Below are positions 52,695 to 61,144 of a stretch of DNA of 64,000 nucleotides, piece by piece. Made by a program: the position numbers and the translations under genes. The notes under the pieces are model-generated. The model was not told where the DNA came from, ran no database searches, and saw only the letters and a list, made by a program, of their open reading frames with translations. The DNA comes from Alphaproteobacteria bacterium (GTDB lineage Bacteria > Pseudomonadota > Alphaproteobacteria > JANQMY01): the NCBI GenBank assembly GCA_028289425.1, contig JANQPL010000014.1, forward strand, positions 58,170 through 122,169. The letters are read 5' to 3'. Numbering within the stretch: position 1 is the first letter of the stretch; each line of letters opens with the position of its first letter.

Positions 52695-53678
52695 ATGTCC
52701 GCTGGCTCGGAAGGACGTGGCGAATCTGTCATCGACCCGACGCGCCCGATTATCGATCCACATCATCATTTGTGGACCGACGGGCCGATGAAATATACGG
52801 CGGGCGACCTTTACGCCGATACAAACTCCGGCCACAACGTAGAGAAAACCGTCTTCATCGAATGTCGGTCTAACTACCGAACCCATGGCGACCCACGATT
52901 TCGACCGGTCGGCGAGACGGAATTTGTGGCAAAAACGGCGGCGGAAGGAAGAGCCCATCAAAAGACCCCTGAAATCGCCGGCATTGTCGCTCATGTCGAC
53001 CTTACGCACCCCTCTGAGGTATTACAGGTTTTGGAAAAACATGAAGAAGCCGGCAACGGTTTGTTCCGCGGTATTCGGCACATCGGCGCATTTGATGACT
53101 CCGGAAGTGTGGACCCCGCCTTGGGTAAAACCCCCTGTCCCTATCGGCAGCAAAGCTTTCAAAGCGGCGTAAAGGCGTTAGGCGATCGCGGGTATACTTT
53201 CGATGCCTGGCACTTCTTTCATCAGACAGACGACTTTTTGGCGCTCGCCCGCGCTGCCCCGAACACAGCGATCATTCTCGATCATCTGGCAAGCCCGATT
53301 GGCGTTGGAACCTATGCCGGCAAGCAAGCGGAAGTGTTCGAACAATGGGCACGCGGCATCAAACAAGCCGCATCCTGCGAAAATGTGGTGGTGAAACTGG
53401 GAGGGCTTGCAATGCCCTTCAACGGATTTGGGTGGCACGAGCGCGAAACACCGCCGACATCAGACGAGATTGTGGAGGCTCAAATGGCCTATTTCACCCA
53501 TGCCATCGAGTGCTTCGAGCCGGATCGCTGCATGTTCGAAAGCAACTTTCCGGTGGATCGCCTGTCCGTTTCCTACAGCGTGTTGTGGAATGCGTTCAAA
53601 AAGTTGACGGCAGATTATTCGGACAGCGAAAAGCACGCGTTGTTCTATGGCACCGCGGCCCGTGTCTACCGGCTGTGA
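52695..53678 (+). CDS. Amidohydrolase_2-family metal hydrolase (lactonase-like)
   Basis: A TIM-barrel amidohydrolase of 327 residues from MSAGSEGRG; TTG 52647 is an alternative start (343 residues). IIDPHHHLWTD is the HxH metal motif; later HVDLT, IRHIGAF, DAWHFFHQTDDF (His), ILDHLASP (His), and the catalytic Asp in FESNFPVDR. This subfamily includes 2-pyrone-4,6-dicarboxylate and sugar lactonases. In this cluster opening a lactone made by the BVMO is attractive, as inference. It converges with the nitroreductase-like gene, 8 bp apart. Confidence 0.85.
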   Translation: MSAGSEGRGESVIDPTRPIIDPHHHLWTDGPMKYTAGDLYADTNSGHNVEKTVFIECRSNYRTHGDPRFRPVGETEFVAKTAAEGRAHQKTPEIAGIVAHVDLTHPSEVLQVLEKHEEAGNGLFRGIRHIGAFDDSGSVDPALGKTPCPYRQQSFQSGVKALGDRGYTFDAWHFFHQTDDFLALARAAPNTAIILDHLASPIGVGTYAGKQAEVFEQWARGIKQAASCENVVVKLGGLAMPFNGFGWHERETPPTSDEIVEAQMAYFTHAIECFEPDRCMFESNFPVDRLSVSYSVLWNAFKKLTADYSDSEKHALFYGTAARVYRL

Positions 53679-53685
53679 GGGGTCG

Positions 53686-54366
53686 TTACCTGACGAATGT
53701 GGCGAATTCTTCTAGGGTGCGCCTTTCCGTGCGTAGCGAGTTCACAGGCGCCTCCCAATTGGCATGCCCGATGGCTACGCCGCAATAAATTAGCTTGTTC
53801 TCAGGTATCTGAAGACTGGCTCGAACGGTCTTGTGATAGAGCGCCCAAATCTCCTGCATGCATGTGGACAGGCCCTTCTCAACAGCAAGCAGCGCGAATG
53901 TCTGCAGGAACATGCCAACAAAGACCCATTGATTGGAGTCGATCGCGGCTCGATCGATCGTAACGATGAGCCCCACCGGCGCGCCAAAGAATTCATAATT
54001 GCGGAGCATTGCCTTGCGGCGGCCGCTCGCGTCATCTCTGTCTATCCCCAGCAGCCCATACATGGCCGCACCGAAAGCAAACATGCGCTGGTAGTTCTCG
54101 TCGGGCATTGGGTCCGGAAAAATCTGAAACTCCGGATTCTCGCCGGCAGGATTTGCCATGGCTTCAGCACGGGTCCTTTTCTTGAGATCCTCAAGCTTCG
54201 CCCCGGTGATGACATGCACGTTCCAAGGCTGTGAGTTGCACCCGGATGGGGCCCGGCTCGCGCCACGCAACAAGTCCTCGATCACCTCCAAGGGGACAGG
54301 CGTATCGAGGAAATCTCGGATGGACCTGCGTTTGTCGACAGCGTCCGAAACGCGCATTTGGAACAC
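53686..54366 (-). CDS. Nitroreductase-family FMN enzyme
   Basis: A 226-residue protein with the nitroreductase layout: RRSIRDFLDTPVPLEVIEDLLRGASRAPSGCNSQPWNVHVITG (R-S-[IV]-R, then A-P-S-x-x-N-x-Q-P-W) and EKGLSTCMQEIWALYHKTVRASLQIPENKLIYCGVAIGHANW near the C-terminus. These bind FMN and use NAD(P)H. Many work as ene- or quinone-reductases. The gene is minus-strand with operator 4 in its upstream gap (54367-54759), shared with the ligase gene. Confidence 0.88.
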   Translation of the reverse strand: MFQMRVSDAVDKRRSIRDFLDTPVPLEVIEDLLRGASRAPSGCNSQPWNVHVITGAKLEDLKKRTRAEAMANPAGENPEFQIFPDPMPDENYQRMFAFGAAMYGLLGIDRDDASGRRKAMLRNYEFFGAPVGLIVTIDRAAIDSNQWVFVGMFLQTFALLAVEKGLSTCMQEIWALYHKTVRASLQIPENKLIYCGVAIGHANWEAPVNSLRTERRTLEEFATFVR

Positions 54367-54498
54367 CCTTTTTCATCTCACAACTCAGGAAAGTGACAAT
54401 CTGGCGTATCTCCGTCGTCAGACGCCGCCTTCAACCCTTCGGCGTTTTCGCATTTTCGGTCTTGCTTTCCCTACGCCTTACTATAATGTCACCAAAAC

Positions 54499-54530
54499 AA
54501 TAAACAAGCCATCTGGATGGCTTTTTATTT
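54499..54530. promoter_or_regulatory. Operator 4 of the catabolic regulon (nitroreductase/ligase divergent promoter)
   Basis: Core GCCATC-TG-GATGGC is a perfect palindrome with A/T-rich flanks (ATAAACAA and TTTTTATTT). It is the most symmetrical of the four sites and therefore the best guess at the regulator's ideal target. It lies about 130 bp upstream of the nitroreductase start and about 230 bp upstream of the ligase start. Confidence 0.85.
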
Positions 54531-54759
54531 GCTCAACGAGTTTGTTTTGGATTCCGGAAAACGACCTTCAAACGAAAAATGAATAGGCCGAGTTCGAAAA
54601 ATCCAACTCATGTGGACAGGTATCGCGGTCCTCGAGCCGTTTCGCGTTTTATAGAATCGCAAAACAGCTCTCGTTTCTTTGTTTTACGCGTTTCCGGACG
54701 GTGAACCGCCAAAGACGTTTTTGGCACCTCTCCTGGAAACGCTCTAGGAGGAAATGAAT

Positions 54760-56205
54760 ATGTCCAGCATTTCCATGTCACGCCTTCTCGCGCACTGGGC
54801 TCGGCAACACCCAAGAAAGGTTGCGATCGCCCATGGGGACGAAACGATCGATTGGCAAACCCTCGAACACAAAACGAATCGGCTGGCACGCGCTTACGCC
54901 GAGTTGGGGGTCGCCGAGAACGATTTTGTGACGATTGCCTTGCCAAACTGCCTCGAGTTCTTCGAGGCCGTGTTTGCAACGTGGAAATTGGGAGCGACAC
55001 CGCAGCCGGTATCCGCGAAACTGCCAAAAATCGAACGTGACCAGATTGTCGACATTGCTGACCCCAAATTGGTCGTAGGCGTTGACGAGCAACAGGGGTC
55101 CGCACCCTGGTTGCCCGCGAGTTTCACGCCAAATTCAAATCTTCCTGATACGGAGCTACCGGAACGCACCTCTGCATCCATAAAAGCCATGACGTCGGGT
55201 GGCAGCACGGGGCGCCCGAAGCTCATTGTGGCCAAGCAGCCGGCAAAATTTGATCCGCAAACACCCTTTTTCGATTTTCCGATGGCCAGCTCGGTCCTTG
55301 TGCCCGGACCGCTCTATCACAATGGCCCCTTCATCTGGGCGTTCTATGCCCTCTTCAAAGGCAACCAAGTCACCGTTACGTCGCGGTTCGATGCCGCCGA
55401 AACGCTTGCCCTGATCGAAAAGTGGCAAGTGGAGATGCTGTATGTGGTGCCAACCATGATGCAGCGCATATGGGCTCTGCCTAAGGAAGACCGGCTTCGT
55501 CACGATCTTTCCTCCCTAAGGCGGCTTTGGCATTTGTCGGCGCCCTGCCCCGCCTGGTTAAAGCAAAAATACATTGGGTGGCTTGGCGCAGATGTCATTT
55601 GGGAGGCCTATGGCGGAACGGAAGGCATTGGAACAACAACCATCTCAGGCCGTGATTGGCTTGAACACAAAGGATCTGTCGGCAAGCCTGATCCATCCTG
55701 TGAGATTAAGATTGTGGGTGAAAACGGCGAGACCTTACCGGCCCGCAAAACCGGTGAAATCTATCTCAGACCCAAATCCGGACCCGGCACCACATATGAA
55801 TATGTCGGCGCCAAAGCAAAGACGATAGAGGGGGGATGGGAGAGTCTGGGCGATATCGGCCATCTCGACGGCGATGGCTTCCTTTACATTTCGGACCGGC
55901 TTTCCGACATGATTCTTACCGGTGGCGCCAATGTCTATCCGGCTGAGGTCGAAGCAGCCATTGACGCATTCCCCGGCGTGCGTTCCTCCGCCGTCGTCGG
56001 GTTACCCCATGAAGACCTTGGCAGCACAGTCCACGCCATCGTGGATGTGCCGGCGGATAATGTGTCGGCGGACGATTTGCTGTCCCATCTTGCCGATCAT
56101 CTGGTGCGCTACAAGATCCCACGCTCCGTTGAGTTTGTGTCGGAACCCCTTCGGGACGATTCCGGCAAGGTGCGCAGAAGGGCCCTGAGGGATGCCCGGG
56201 TTTAG
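54760..56205 (+). CDS. AMP-forming acyl-CoA ligase
   Basis: A 481-residue ANL-family ligase. The AMP-binding loop MTSGGSTGRPKLIV is unmistakable; YGGTEGIG and GDIGHLDGDGFLYISDRLSDMILTGGANVYPAEVE are the A5-A8 motifs; DDSGKVRRR carries the C-terminal Lys. ATG 54760 is favoured because AGGAGG sits 8 bp before it; ATG 54754 would be only 2 bp away. It activates a carboxylic acid to its CoA thioester, the step that feeds the atu-like beta-oxidation genes. Operator 4 lies upstream. Confidence 0.9.
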   Translation: MSSISMSRLLAHWARQHPRKVAIAHGDETIDWQTLEHKTNRLARAYAELGVAENDFVTIALPNCLEFFEAVFATWKLGATPQPVSAKLPKIERDQIVDIADPKLVVGVDEQQGSAPWLPASFTPNSNLPDTELPERTSASIKAMTSGGSTGRPKLIVAKQPAKFDPQTPFFDFPMASSVLVPGPLYHNGPFIWAFYALFKGNQVTVTSRFDAAETLALIEKWQVEMLYVVPTMMQRIWALPKEDRLRHDLSSLRRLWHLSAPCPAWLKQKYIGWLGADVIWEAYGGTEGIGTTTISGRDWLEHKGSVGKPDPSCEIKIVGENGETLPARKTGEIYLRPKSGPGTTYEYVGAKAKTIEGGWESLGDIGHLDGDGFLYISDRLSDMILTGGANVYPAEVEAAIDAFPGVRSSAVVGLPHEDLGSTVHAIVDVPADNVSADDLLSHLADHLVRYKIPRSVEFVSEPLRDDSGKVRRRALRDARV

Positions 56206-56252
56206 CGCGACGAAATGCTTCTACGTTGGTGCGCAAAAGCGAAAGGGATTCC

Positions 56253-56978
56253 ATGACCGTGCAAGACGAGCGCCTGGACCGGAAGCGGAAACTCGCGGCA
56301 ACGCTGAGATTGTTCGGCAAGTTCGGCTTTGACGAAGGCGTCGCCGGACACGTCACCGTACGAGACCCGGAACATCAGAACCGCTTCTGGGTGAACCCTT
56401 TGGGCACATCTTTCAAGCTGATCTGCGTCTCGGACCTCTTGCTGGTCAGTCACGACGGCGACGTGATCGAAGGAAAAGGCCTGCTCAACACAGCCGCCTT
56501 TGCCATACATTCGCAAATCCATGCATGCCTCCCTCACATTGACGCGGCGGCGCATTCGCATTCCGTATACGGAAAAGCTTGGTCGTCACTGGGCCGGCCG
56601 TTGGATCCGATCACACAGGATTCGTGCGCCTTCTATGGCGATCACACGGTGTTCGAGGAATACAGCGGCGTCGTCTTCGACACACGTGAAGGGCGGCAGA
56701 TTGCGGAATCCCTCAAAGGCAACAAAGCGGCGATACTGCAAAATCACGGCTTAATCACGATCGGGCATACGGTAGAGGAAGCAGCTTGGTGGCACATCAC
56801 CATGGAGCGGTCCTGCCAAACCCAACTTATTGCTGAAGCAGCCGGCCAGCCAAAACTGATCGCACATGATGTGGCGCAGAAAACCCGCGACCAGGTTGGC
56901 ACGCCGGAGGTTGGGCGCGGAAGTTTCAAACCCCTTTTTGACGTTATTTCTGCTGAACAACCGGACTTATTGAATTAG
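56253..56978 (+). CDS. Class II aldolase/adducin-family protein
   Basis: A 241-residue protein: GVAGHVTVRDPEHQNRFWVNPLG (phosphate-loop-like start), AAAHSHSVYGKAWSSLG (HxH metal ligands), and LQNHGLITIGHTVEEAAW (third metal His). Length and motifs match the adducin/FucA-type group, which includes ketone-side-chain decarboxylases and aldolases in catabolic pathways. ATG 56253 with AAAGGGA upstream is chosen over 56226. It lies 47 bp after the ligase gene on the same strand and is probably co-transcribed. Confidence 0.88.
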   Translation: MTVQDERLDRKRKLAATLRLFGKFGFDEGVAGHVTVRDPEHQNRFWVNPLGTSFKLICVSDLLLVSHDGDVIEGKGLLNTAAFAIHSQIHACLPHIDAAAHSHSVYGKAWSSLGRPLDPITQDSCAFYGDHTVFEEYSGVVFDTREGRQIAESLKGNKAAILQNHGLITIGHTVEEAAWWHITMERSCQTQLIAEAAGQPKLIAHDVAQKTRDQVGTPEVGRGSFKPLFDVISAEQPDLLN

Positions 56979-57089
56979 GGGCCTTCGACGGTCCCGACGG
57001 CATAAATCGAAACCGCAATCGAATGTCTGCAATCCTCGGCAGATGCCGACGCGGAAACCGCAACTCTCACAGCAGGAGGAGAAAACGCG

Positions 57090-58496
57090 ATGCAAAGCTT
57101 CAAAATGTTAGTCGGTGGTACGCTTGTGGACGGCGCCAACTCGATGGACGTCATTAATCCGGCAACGGAAGAAGTTCTGGCAACCTGCCCGCGCGCTGAC
57201 ACAAAGCAACTCGATCAAGCCGTGGCCGCGGCAAAAGCCGCGTTCCCCGCATGGAGCAATACATCCATCGCTGACCGGCAACGGGCGCTGAATAAGATGG
57301 CGGATAAGATCGAGGCCCACGCGGCTGACCTCAGCCGGCTTCTCACCCAGGAACAAGGGAAACCACTAGACAACGCCGCTGCGGAGATTGAAGGAACCGT
57401 CGCCTGGTTTCGCCATTTTGCAGCTCAAGATCTTGAGGCAACGGTCATAGAAGAAACAGAAGAACGTAGGATCGAGGGACAACACCGGCCGCTGGGTGTT
57501 GTCGCGGCGATCACCCCCTGGAACTTTCCCATCATCTTAATGGCCTTCAAAATCCCGCCGGCATTGCTTGCCGGCAACACGGTAGTGCTCAAGCCGGCGC
57601 CGACCACACCATTGTCGACCCTGATGTTTGCGGAACTCGTTCACGATTTGGTGCCGCCAGGCGTCCTCAATGTAATTACCGACGCGAATGATCTGGGCAG
57701 CGCTCTTACTGCCCATCCAGATGTGAAAAAAATCTCCTTCACAGGCTCGACTGCCACCGGCAAGAAAGTGATGGAATCGGCCGCCTCCGGACTTAAGAGA
57801 TTCTCACTTGAACTTGGCGGCAATGATGCTTGCATTGTTTTGGACGATGTGGATCCGCAGACGATTGCACCGACCGTCTTTCAGCACGCGTTTCAGAACA
57901 GCGGTCAGGTCTGTATCGCCATCAAACGCGTGTACGCACCAACATCAATTTACGATGAACTGTGCGACGCGCTGGGAGAGCTGGCCCGACAGGCCATTGT
58001 TGGCGATGGTTTAGAACAGGGCACCCAATTCGGCCCCGTACAGAATAAGATGCAGTTTGAGAAGGTTCAGGGCTTTCTCGACGACGCGGAGGAAAACGGG
58101 ACTATCGTCGCCGGTGGCGATGTGCCGGAAGGTCCGGGCTACTTTATTCCTCCCACCATCGTCCGCGATATTAAAGACGGCACCAAACTCGTCGACGACG
58201 AGCAGTTCGGACCTGTTTTGCCAATCATTGAATATAGCGACGCGGAAGACGCCTTAGCAGCCGCCAATGCTTCACCCTACGGTCTCGGGGGGTCTATCTG
58301 GTCGAACGATATTGACCGGGCTTATGAGTTGGCCAGCCGCATGGATTCCGGCACGGTGTGGATCAATAACCACACGGAGCTTAGTCCTGGTGTTCCGTTC
58401 GCCGGCGCAAAACAATCCGGGTTTGGTATAGAATTGGCGGCTGAAGGTCTCGCCGAATTCACCCAACTTCACGTGGTTCACGTGCCCCTGCGTTAG
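57090..58496 (+). CDS. NAD(P)-dependent aldehyde dehydrogenase
   Basis: A 468-residue ALDH-superfamily enzyme: ITPWNFPIILMAFKIPPALLAGNTVVLKPAP (cofactor loop), SFTGSTATGKKVM, Glu241 in ELGGNDACIV and the catalytic Cys275 in NSGQVCIAIKR. GNDACIVLDDVD is typical of semialdehyde-type enzymes. AGGAGGAG lies 10 bp upstream of the ATG. It oxidises an aldehyde, perhaps from the aldolase step, to an acid. Third gene of the plus-strand run starting with the ligase. Confidence 0.92.
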   Translation: MQSFKMLVGGTLVDGANSMDVINPATEEVLATCPRADTKQLDQAVAAAKAAFPAWSNTSIADRQRALNKMADKIEAHAADLSRLLTQEQGKPLDNAAAEIEGTVAWFRHFAAQDLEATVIEETEERRIEGQHRPLGVVAAITPWNFPIILMAFKIPPALLAGNTVVLKPAPTTPLSTLMFAELVHDLVPPGVLNVITDANDLGSALTAHPDVKKISFTGSTATGKKVMESAASGLKRFSLELGGNDACIVLDDVDPQTIAPTVFQHAFQNSGQVCIAIKRVYAPTSIYDELCDALGELARQAIVGDGLEQGTQFGPVQNKMQFEKVQGFLDDAEENGTIVAGGDVPEGPGYFIPPTIVRDIKDGTKLVDDEQFGPVLPIIEYSDAEDALAAANASPYGLGGSIWSNDIDRAYELASRMDSGTVWINNHTELSPGVPFAGAKQSGFGIELAAEGLAEFTQLHVVHVPLR

Positions 58497-58724
58497 ATTG
58501 CCTTGCGCTGGAGTGAACGGATTGTACCCGTAGTTCTAATTGGCACCCGTACTCTCGATGGGCTCTGGCAGAAGCGGAAATTAAGCTTTGCGCGGGTCCA
58601 CTCTTGTCGCATGGTTTACGGTCCAGCCTATGCTGAGGATTCGGCTTGGCAGCTTACACCGGACACATAGGCAACAAGTCACGCCGGGGACCTGATGCTA
58701 TGATAGCGCAATGAGGAACGAGAG

Positions 58725-59174
58725 TTGAAAGTCGCGCACGCCCATCACATCGCCGCGCCGCCCGAGCTGGTGTGGTCGGTGGCCATCGATATCGACAATT
58801 GGCCGAATTGGACTCCCACGGTCGACAGAGCGAAACGATTAGACGGCGGCCAATTCCGATTGGGCAGTCAGGCGGTGCTCAACCAGCCCGGTCTGCCGGA
58901 AATCACCTGGACAGTTACGCTTTTCGAAGACGGCGAGCGGTTTGTTTGGGAAAGCACACTACGCGGCATCCCAGTGGCGGCGACTCACGAGGTCATCCCC
59001 TCAGATAACGGCTGCACCAGCCAGCTCTATTTTGAAACATTGGGGCTAATCGGCGCGCTTCTTGGCCCGTTCCTGCGCCGTCCCATCCAAGAAGCCATCG
59101 AGCGAGAGAACAATGGCCTCAAAGTCCATTGTGAAGCCTTGGCGCAACCGTCCGCTTCGTCGCATACCGAGTGA
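58725..59174 (+). CDS. SRPBCC (START-like) family protein
   Basis: A 149-residue protein of the polyketide-cyclase/START-like fold: HHIAAPPELVWSVAIDIDNWPNWTPTVDRAKRLDG ('I-x-A-x-P-x-x-V-[WF]-x-x-[IV]-x-D-x-x-x-[WY]-P-x-W'), LFEDGERFVWESTLRGIPVAATHEVIP and the C-terminal amphipathic helix. It binds a hydrophobic ligand. Start TTG 58725 with GAGGAA upstream. It is close to, and convergent with, the GH19 gene. Confidence 0.8.
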   Translation: MKVAHAHHIAAPPELVWSVAIDIDNWPNWTPTVDRAKRLDGGQFRLGSQAVLNQPGLPEITWTVTLFEDGERFVWESTLRGIPVAATHEVIPSDNGCTSQLYFETLGLIGALLGPFLRRPIQEAIERENNGLKVHCEALAQPSASSHTE

Positions 59175-59194
59175 GCTGCGTTCCTAGAGCGACG

Positions 59195-60184
59195 TCACGC
59201 GATCGCAAACTTGTTTTGGCGCGTGTCGATGAGTTCCTCGTCAATGGCGCGGTCCGTGGCGGCATCCACAACGCCGGTCGGCTCCAGATCGGCTTCGAAC
59301 TGGAACATCACCACCGCCCGCCGTGTGTTTTTGCCGAATATGCCGTCCGGTTTGCCCACCGCATAATCCAGCAAAGCAAGTTTTTCTTGCAGCGCCTTTA
59401 CCTCCGGCCCCCGATCGCCCACCTCCAATTCGTCGAAGGATTGGGCATCCACTTGCACGCGAATGGGATCGTCCAGCAGACCCATTACCCGCTTGGTCCA
59501 TTCGATCCGCTCGTCTTCCCCATGGGCTTTCCGACCCACTTCCGGGTTGCCGAAATTGATGCCGCGCGAAACTTTTTTCATGTCGTTTTCGTCTGCATAG
59601 AGACCCAGATTGTTCTTTTGCCAGAAGGCTGCGGCCACATGGATCGATTTGCGCAAATCCTTCGAGATAAGATCCGGACTCTTAACGATGTCGACACCAG
59701 ACGCTTCGCTGTAAATCTCGTAATTATTGCGGCCCGTGAGTTGGAAGAAGCCGCGCCCACGATACCGCCAACCATCGCCCGAAGCTTCGTCGCCATTGCC
59801 CATGCGGTTGCCATAGACTCGATTGGCGATTTTCTTCGGCTGCCTTGCATAGGCCAGCGCCTCTTCGTCGGATTTGAAGTATTTTCCGAACACGCGACGC
59901 AGCGCGGTAGCACTATAGTTGAGATTTTCCTCCGTATACCGAAGGAATCCCGTTTCAATCAATCCCTGGCCGATAAAATGGGCAAGCCGCTGCGGCGTGT
60001 TTATGCCATAGTCCTGCAGAATGTCATGGGAGCGCAGCATAGCGACCGTATAACGGCCGCGTGTCGTCAGCCGGGACAGCCCCGGCAGATTCATCGGATT
60101 CCACCAGCTCAAGCGGCCTGGCAAGGTTTCCAACAACCGGTCCAAATCGATTGTATTGATGTCGTCGATCATGAAAAAACGCAT
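59195..60184 (-). CDS. GH19-type muramidase/chitinase with peptidoglycan-binding domain
   Basis: A 329-residue protein. Residues about 45-230 are GH19 lysozyme/chitinase-like: AHFIGQGLIETGF (catalytic Glu), NRVYGNRMGNGDEASGDGWRYRGRGFFQLTGRNNY. Residues about 250-325 are PG_binding_1 (LEVGDRGPEVKALQEKLALLDYAVGKPDGIFGKNTRRAVVMFQ). No signal peptide is obvious. This layout is common in phage endolysins and in domesticated lysins. A small gene follows upstream (60217-60468); whether it is a partner is unknown. Confidence 0.87.
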   Translation of the reverse strand: MRFFMIDDINTIDLDRLLETLPGRLSWWNPMNLPGLSRLTTRGRYTVAMLRSHDILQDYGINTPQRLAHFIGQGLIETGFLRYTEENLNYSATALRRVFGKYFKSDEEALAYARQPKKIANRVYGNRMGNGDEASGDGWRYRGRGFFQLTGRNNYEIYSEASGVDIVKSPDLISKDLRKSIHVAAAFWQKNNLGLYADENDMKKVSRGINFGNPEVGRKAHGEDERIEWTKRVMGLLDDPIRVQVDAQSFDELEVGDRGPEVKALQEKLALLDYAVGKPDGIFGKNTRRAVVMFQFEADLEPTGVVDAATDRAIDEELIDTRQNKFAIA

Positions 60185-60216
60185 GACAACCCCCTATAGA
60201 CACCCACCGCTGCCGG

Positions 60217-60468
60217 TCAATTACCGATCAGCCACCTCATCCGCTGCCGATCAATCTCCGCACCGCCCCGGTTTGCAAGGATGAGCGCCGCCGCTGCCGC
60301 CGCCCAAGAAAGCTCAAAGGGCTGGCTCAAAATAACCTCTTCGCCGATTTGAATGGTCATTAAAAGCGTGTTCGTTTGGGCCAGGTTTTCCGTGCCAAAA
60401 TACGCGGCCACCGGCACCAAAACCGTCCCACCCAATTCGTAAAACCGGCGGATAAATCCCTGAAGCAT
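60217..60468 (-). CDS. Small protein next to the GH19 lysin
   Basis: An 83-residue protein starting at ATG 60468 after GGGGGTGG; a TTG at 60489 gives 90. It has one weak hydrophobic stretch (LGGTVLVPVAAYFG) and a later Ala-rich helix (WAAAAAALILANRGG). The size, position beside a lysin and partly hydrophobic character resemble phage lysis accessory genes, but it is not a convincing holin. Family unknown. Confidence 0.45.
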   Translation of the reverse strand: MLQGFIRRFYELGGTVLVPVAAYFGTENLAQTNTLLMTIQIGEEVILSQPFELSWAAAAAALILANRGGAEIDRQRMRWLIGN

Positions 60469-60636
60469 GACGCCACCCCCAATACTCAACCAAGGTGTCT
60501 TAACAATCTAGCATTTCTGCCGTTAGGAGGCCATATGGAGCCAAAGCCCCAGCGCCGCAACGGCACGCCCCCTCAAATGGGAAACGTGGACCGTCACAAA
60601 AGTGCCACCTGTCACAAAAAATAGAGAGACCGCCCC

Positions 60637-60990
60637 ATGGCAGCAGAACAACCGATCGAGCTTTTCCACGCGCATGTGTATTTCGACGCGCCCGAGATGG
60701 CGGCAGCGGAGGCTCTGTGTCGGGCGGCCACAAACCGCTTTGACCTTAAAATGGGTCGGTTGCACGCCGATCCCATCGGCCCTCATCCCCGCGGCAGTTG
60801 CCAGCTCACCGTGCCCGCCGACAAGTTTGCCGAGACAATCGCCTGGCTGATGATGAACCGCGGCGATCACACGATCTTTGTGCACGCCATCACTGGCGAT
60901 GATTGGCTCGACCATACACAGGCGGTCATGTGGCTTGGCGCTTCGGAGGCTCTGAACCTTGACGTCTTCCGGAAAAAGGGCGGGGCCTAA
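60637..60990 (+). CDS. DOPA 4,5-dioxygenase-family protein
   Basis: A 117-residue protein: ELFHAHVYFDAPEMAAAEALCRAA, KMGRLHADPIGPHPRGSCQLTVPADKF and HTIFVHAITGDDWLDHTQAVMWLG. The 'F-H-[AV]-H-[VI]-Y-[FY]' start and 'G-[RP]-x-H-x-x-P-[VI]-G-P-H-P' centre identify the family, whose members cleave catechol-type rings or have unknown roles. Conserved His residues could bind iron. Standing alone here, 147 bp upstream of the gap before the hemolysin-III gene. Confidence 0.85.
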   Translation: MAAEQPIELFHAHVYFDAPEMAAAEALCRAATNRFDLKMGRLHADPIGPHPRGSCQLTVPADKFAETIAWLMMNRGDHTIFVHAITGDDWLDHTQAVMWLGASEALNLDVFRKKGGA

Positions 60991-61144
60991 GCCACCCTCA
61001 TACCATCCCGCCGCCAAGCACCTCGCTGAACCGCAATCGACCATTCATCTGTATACAAATTTCCCCAACAAGCGTTAATCATAAATGCAATAAGCCGTTG
61101 GTGCCGAAGCGATTCTTTGATAGTCTTAGCATGGGTATATTGGT

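Noticed and set aside
59171..60199. Long plus-strand open frame of 342 residues
   Set aside because: It mirrors the GH19 gene on the opposite strand; the minus-strand frame has clear domains and the plus-strand one has none.
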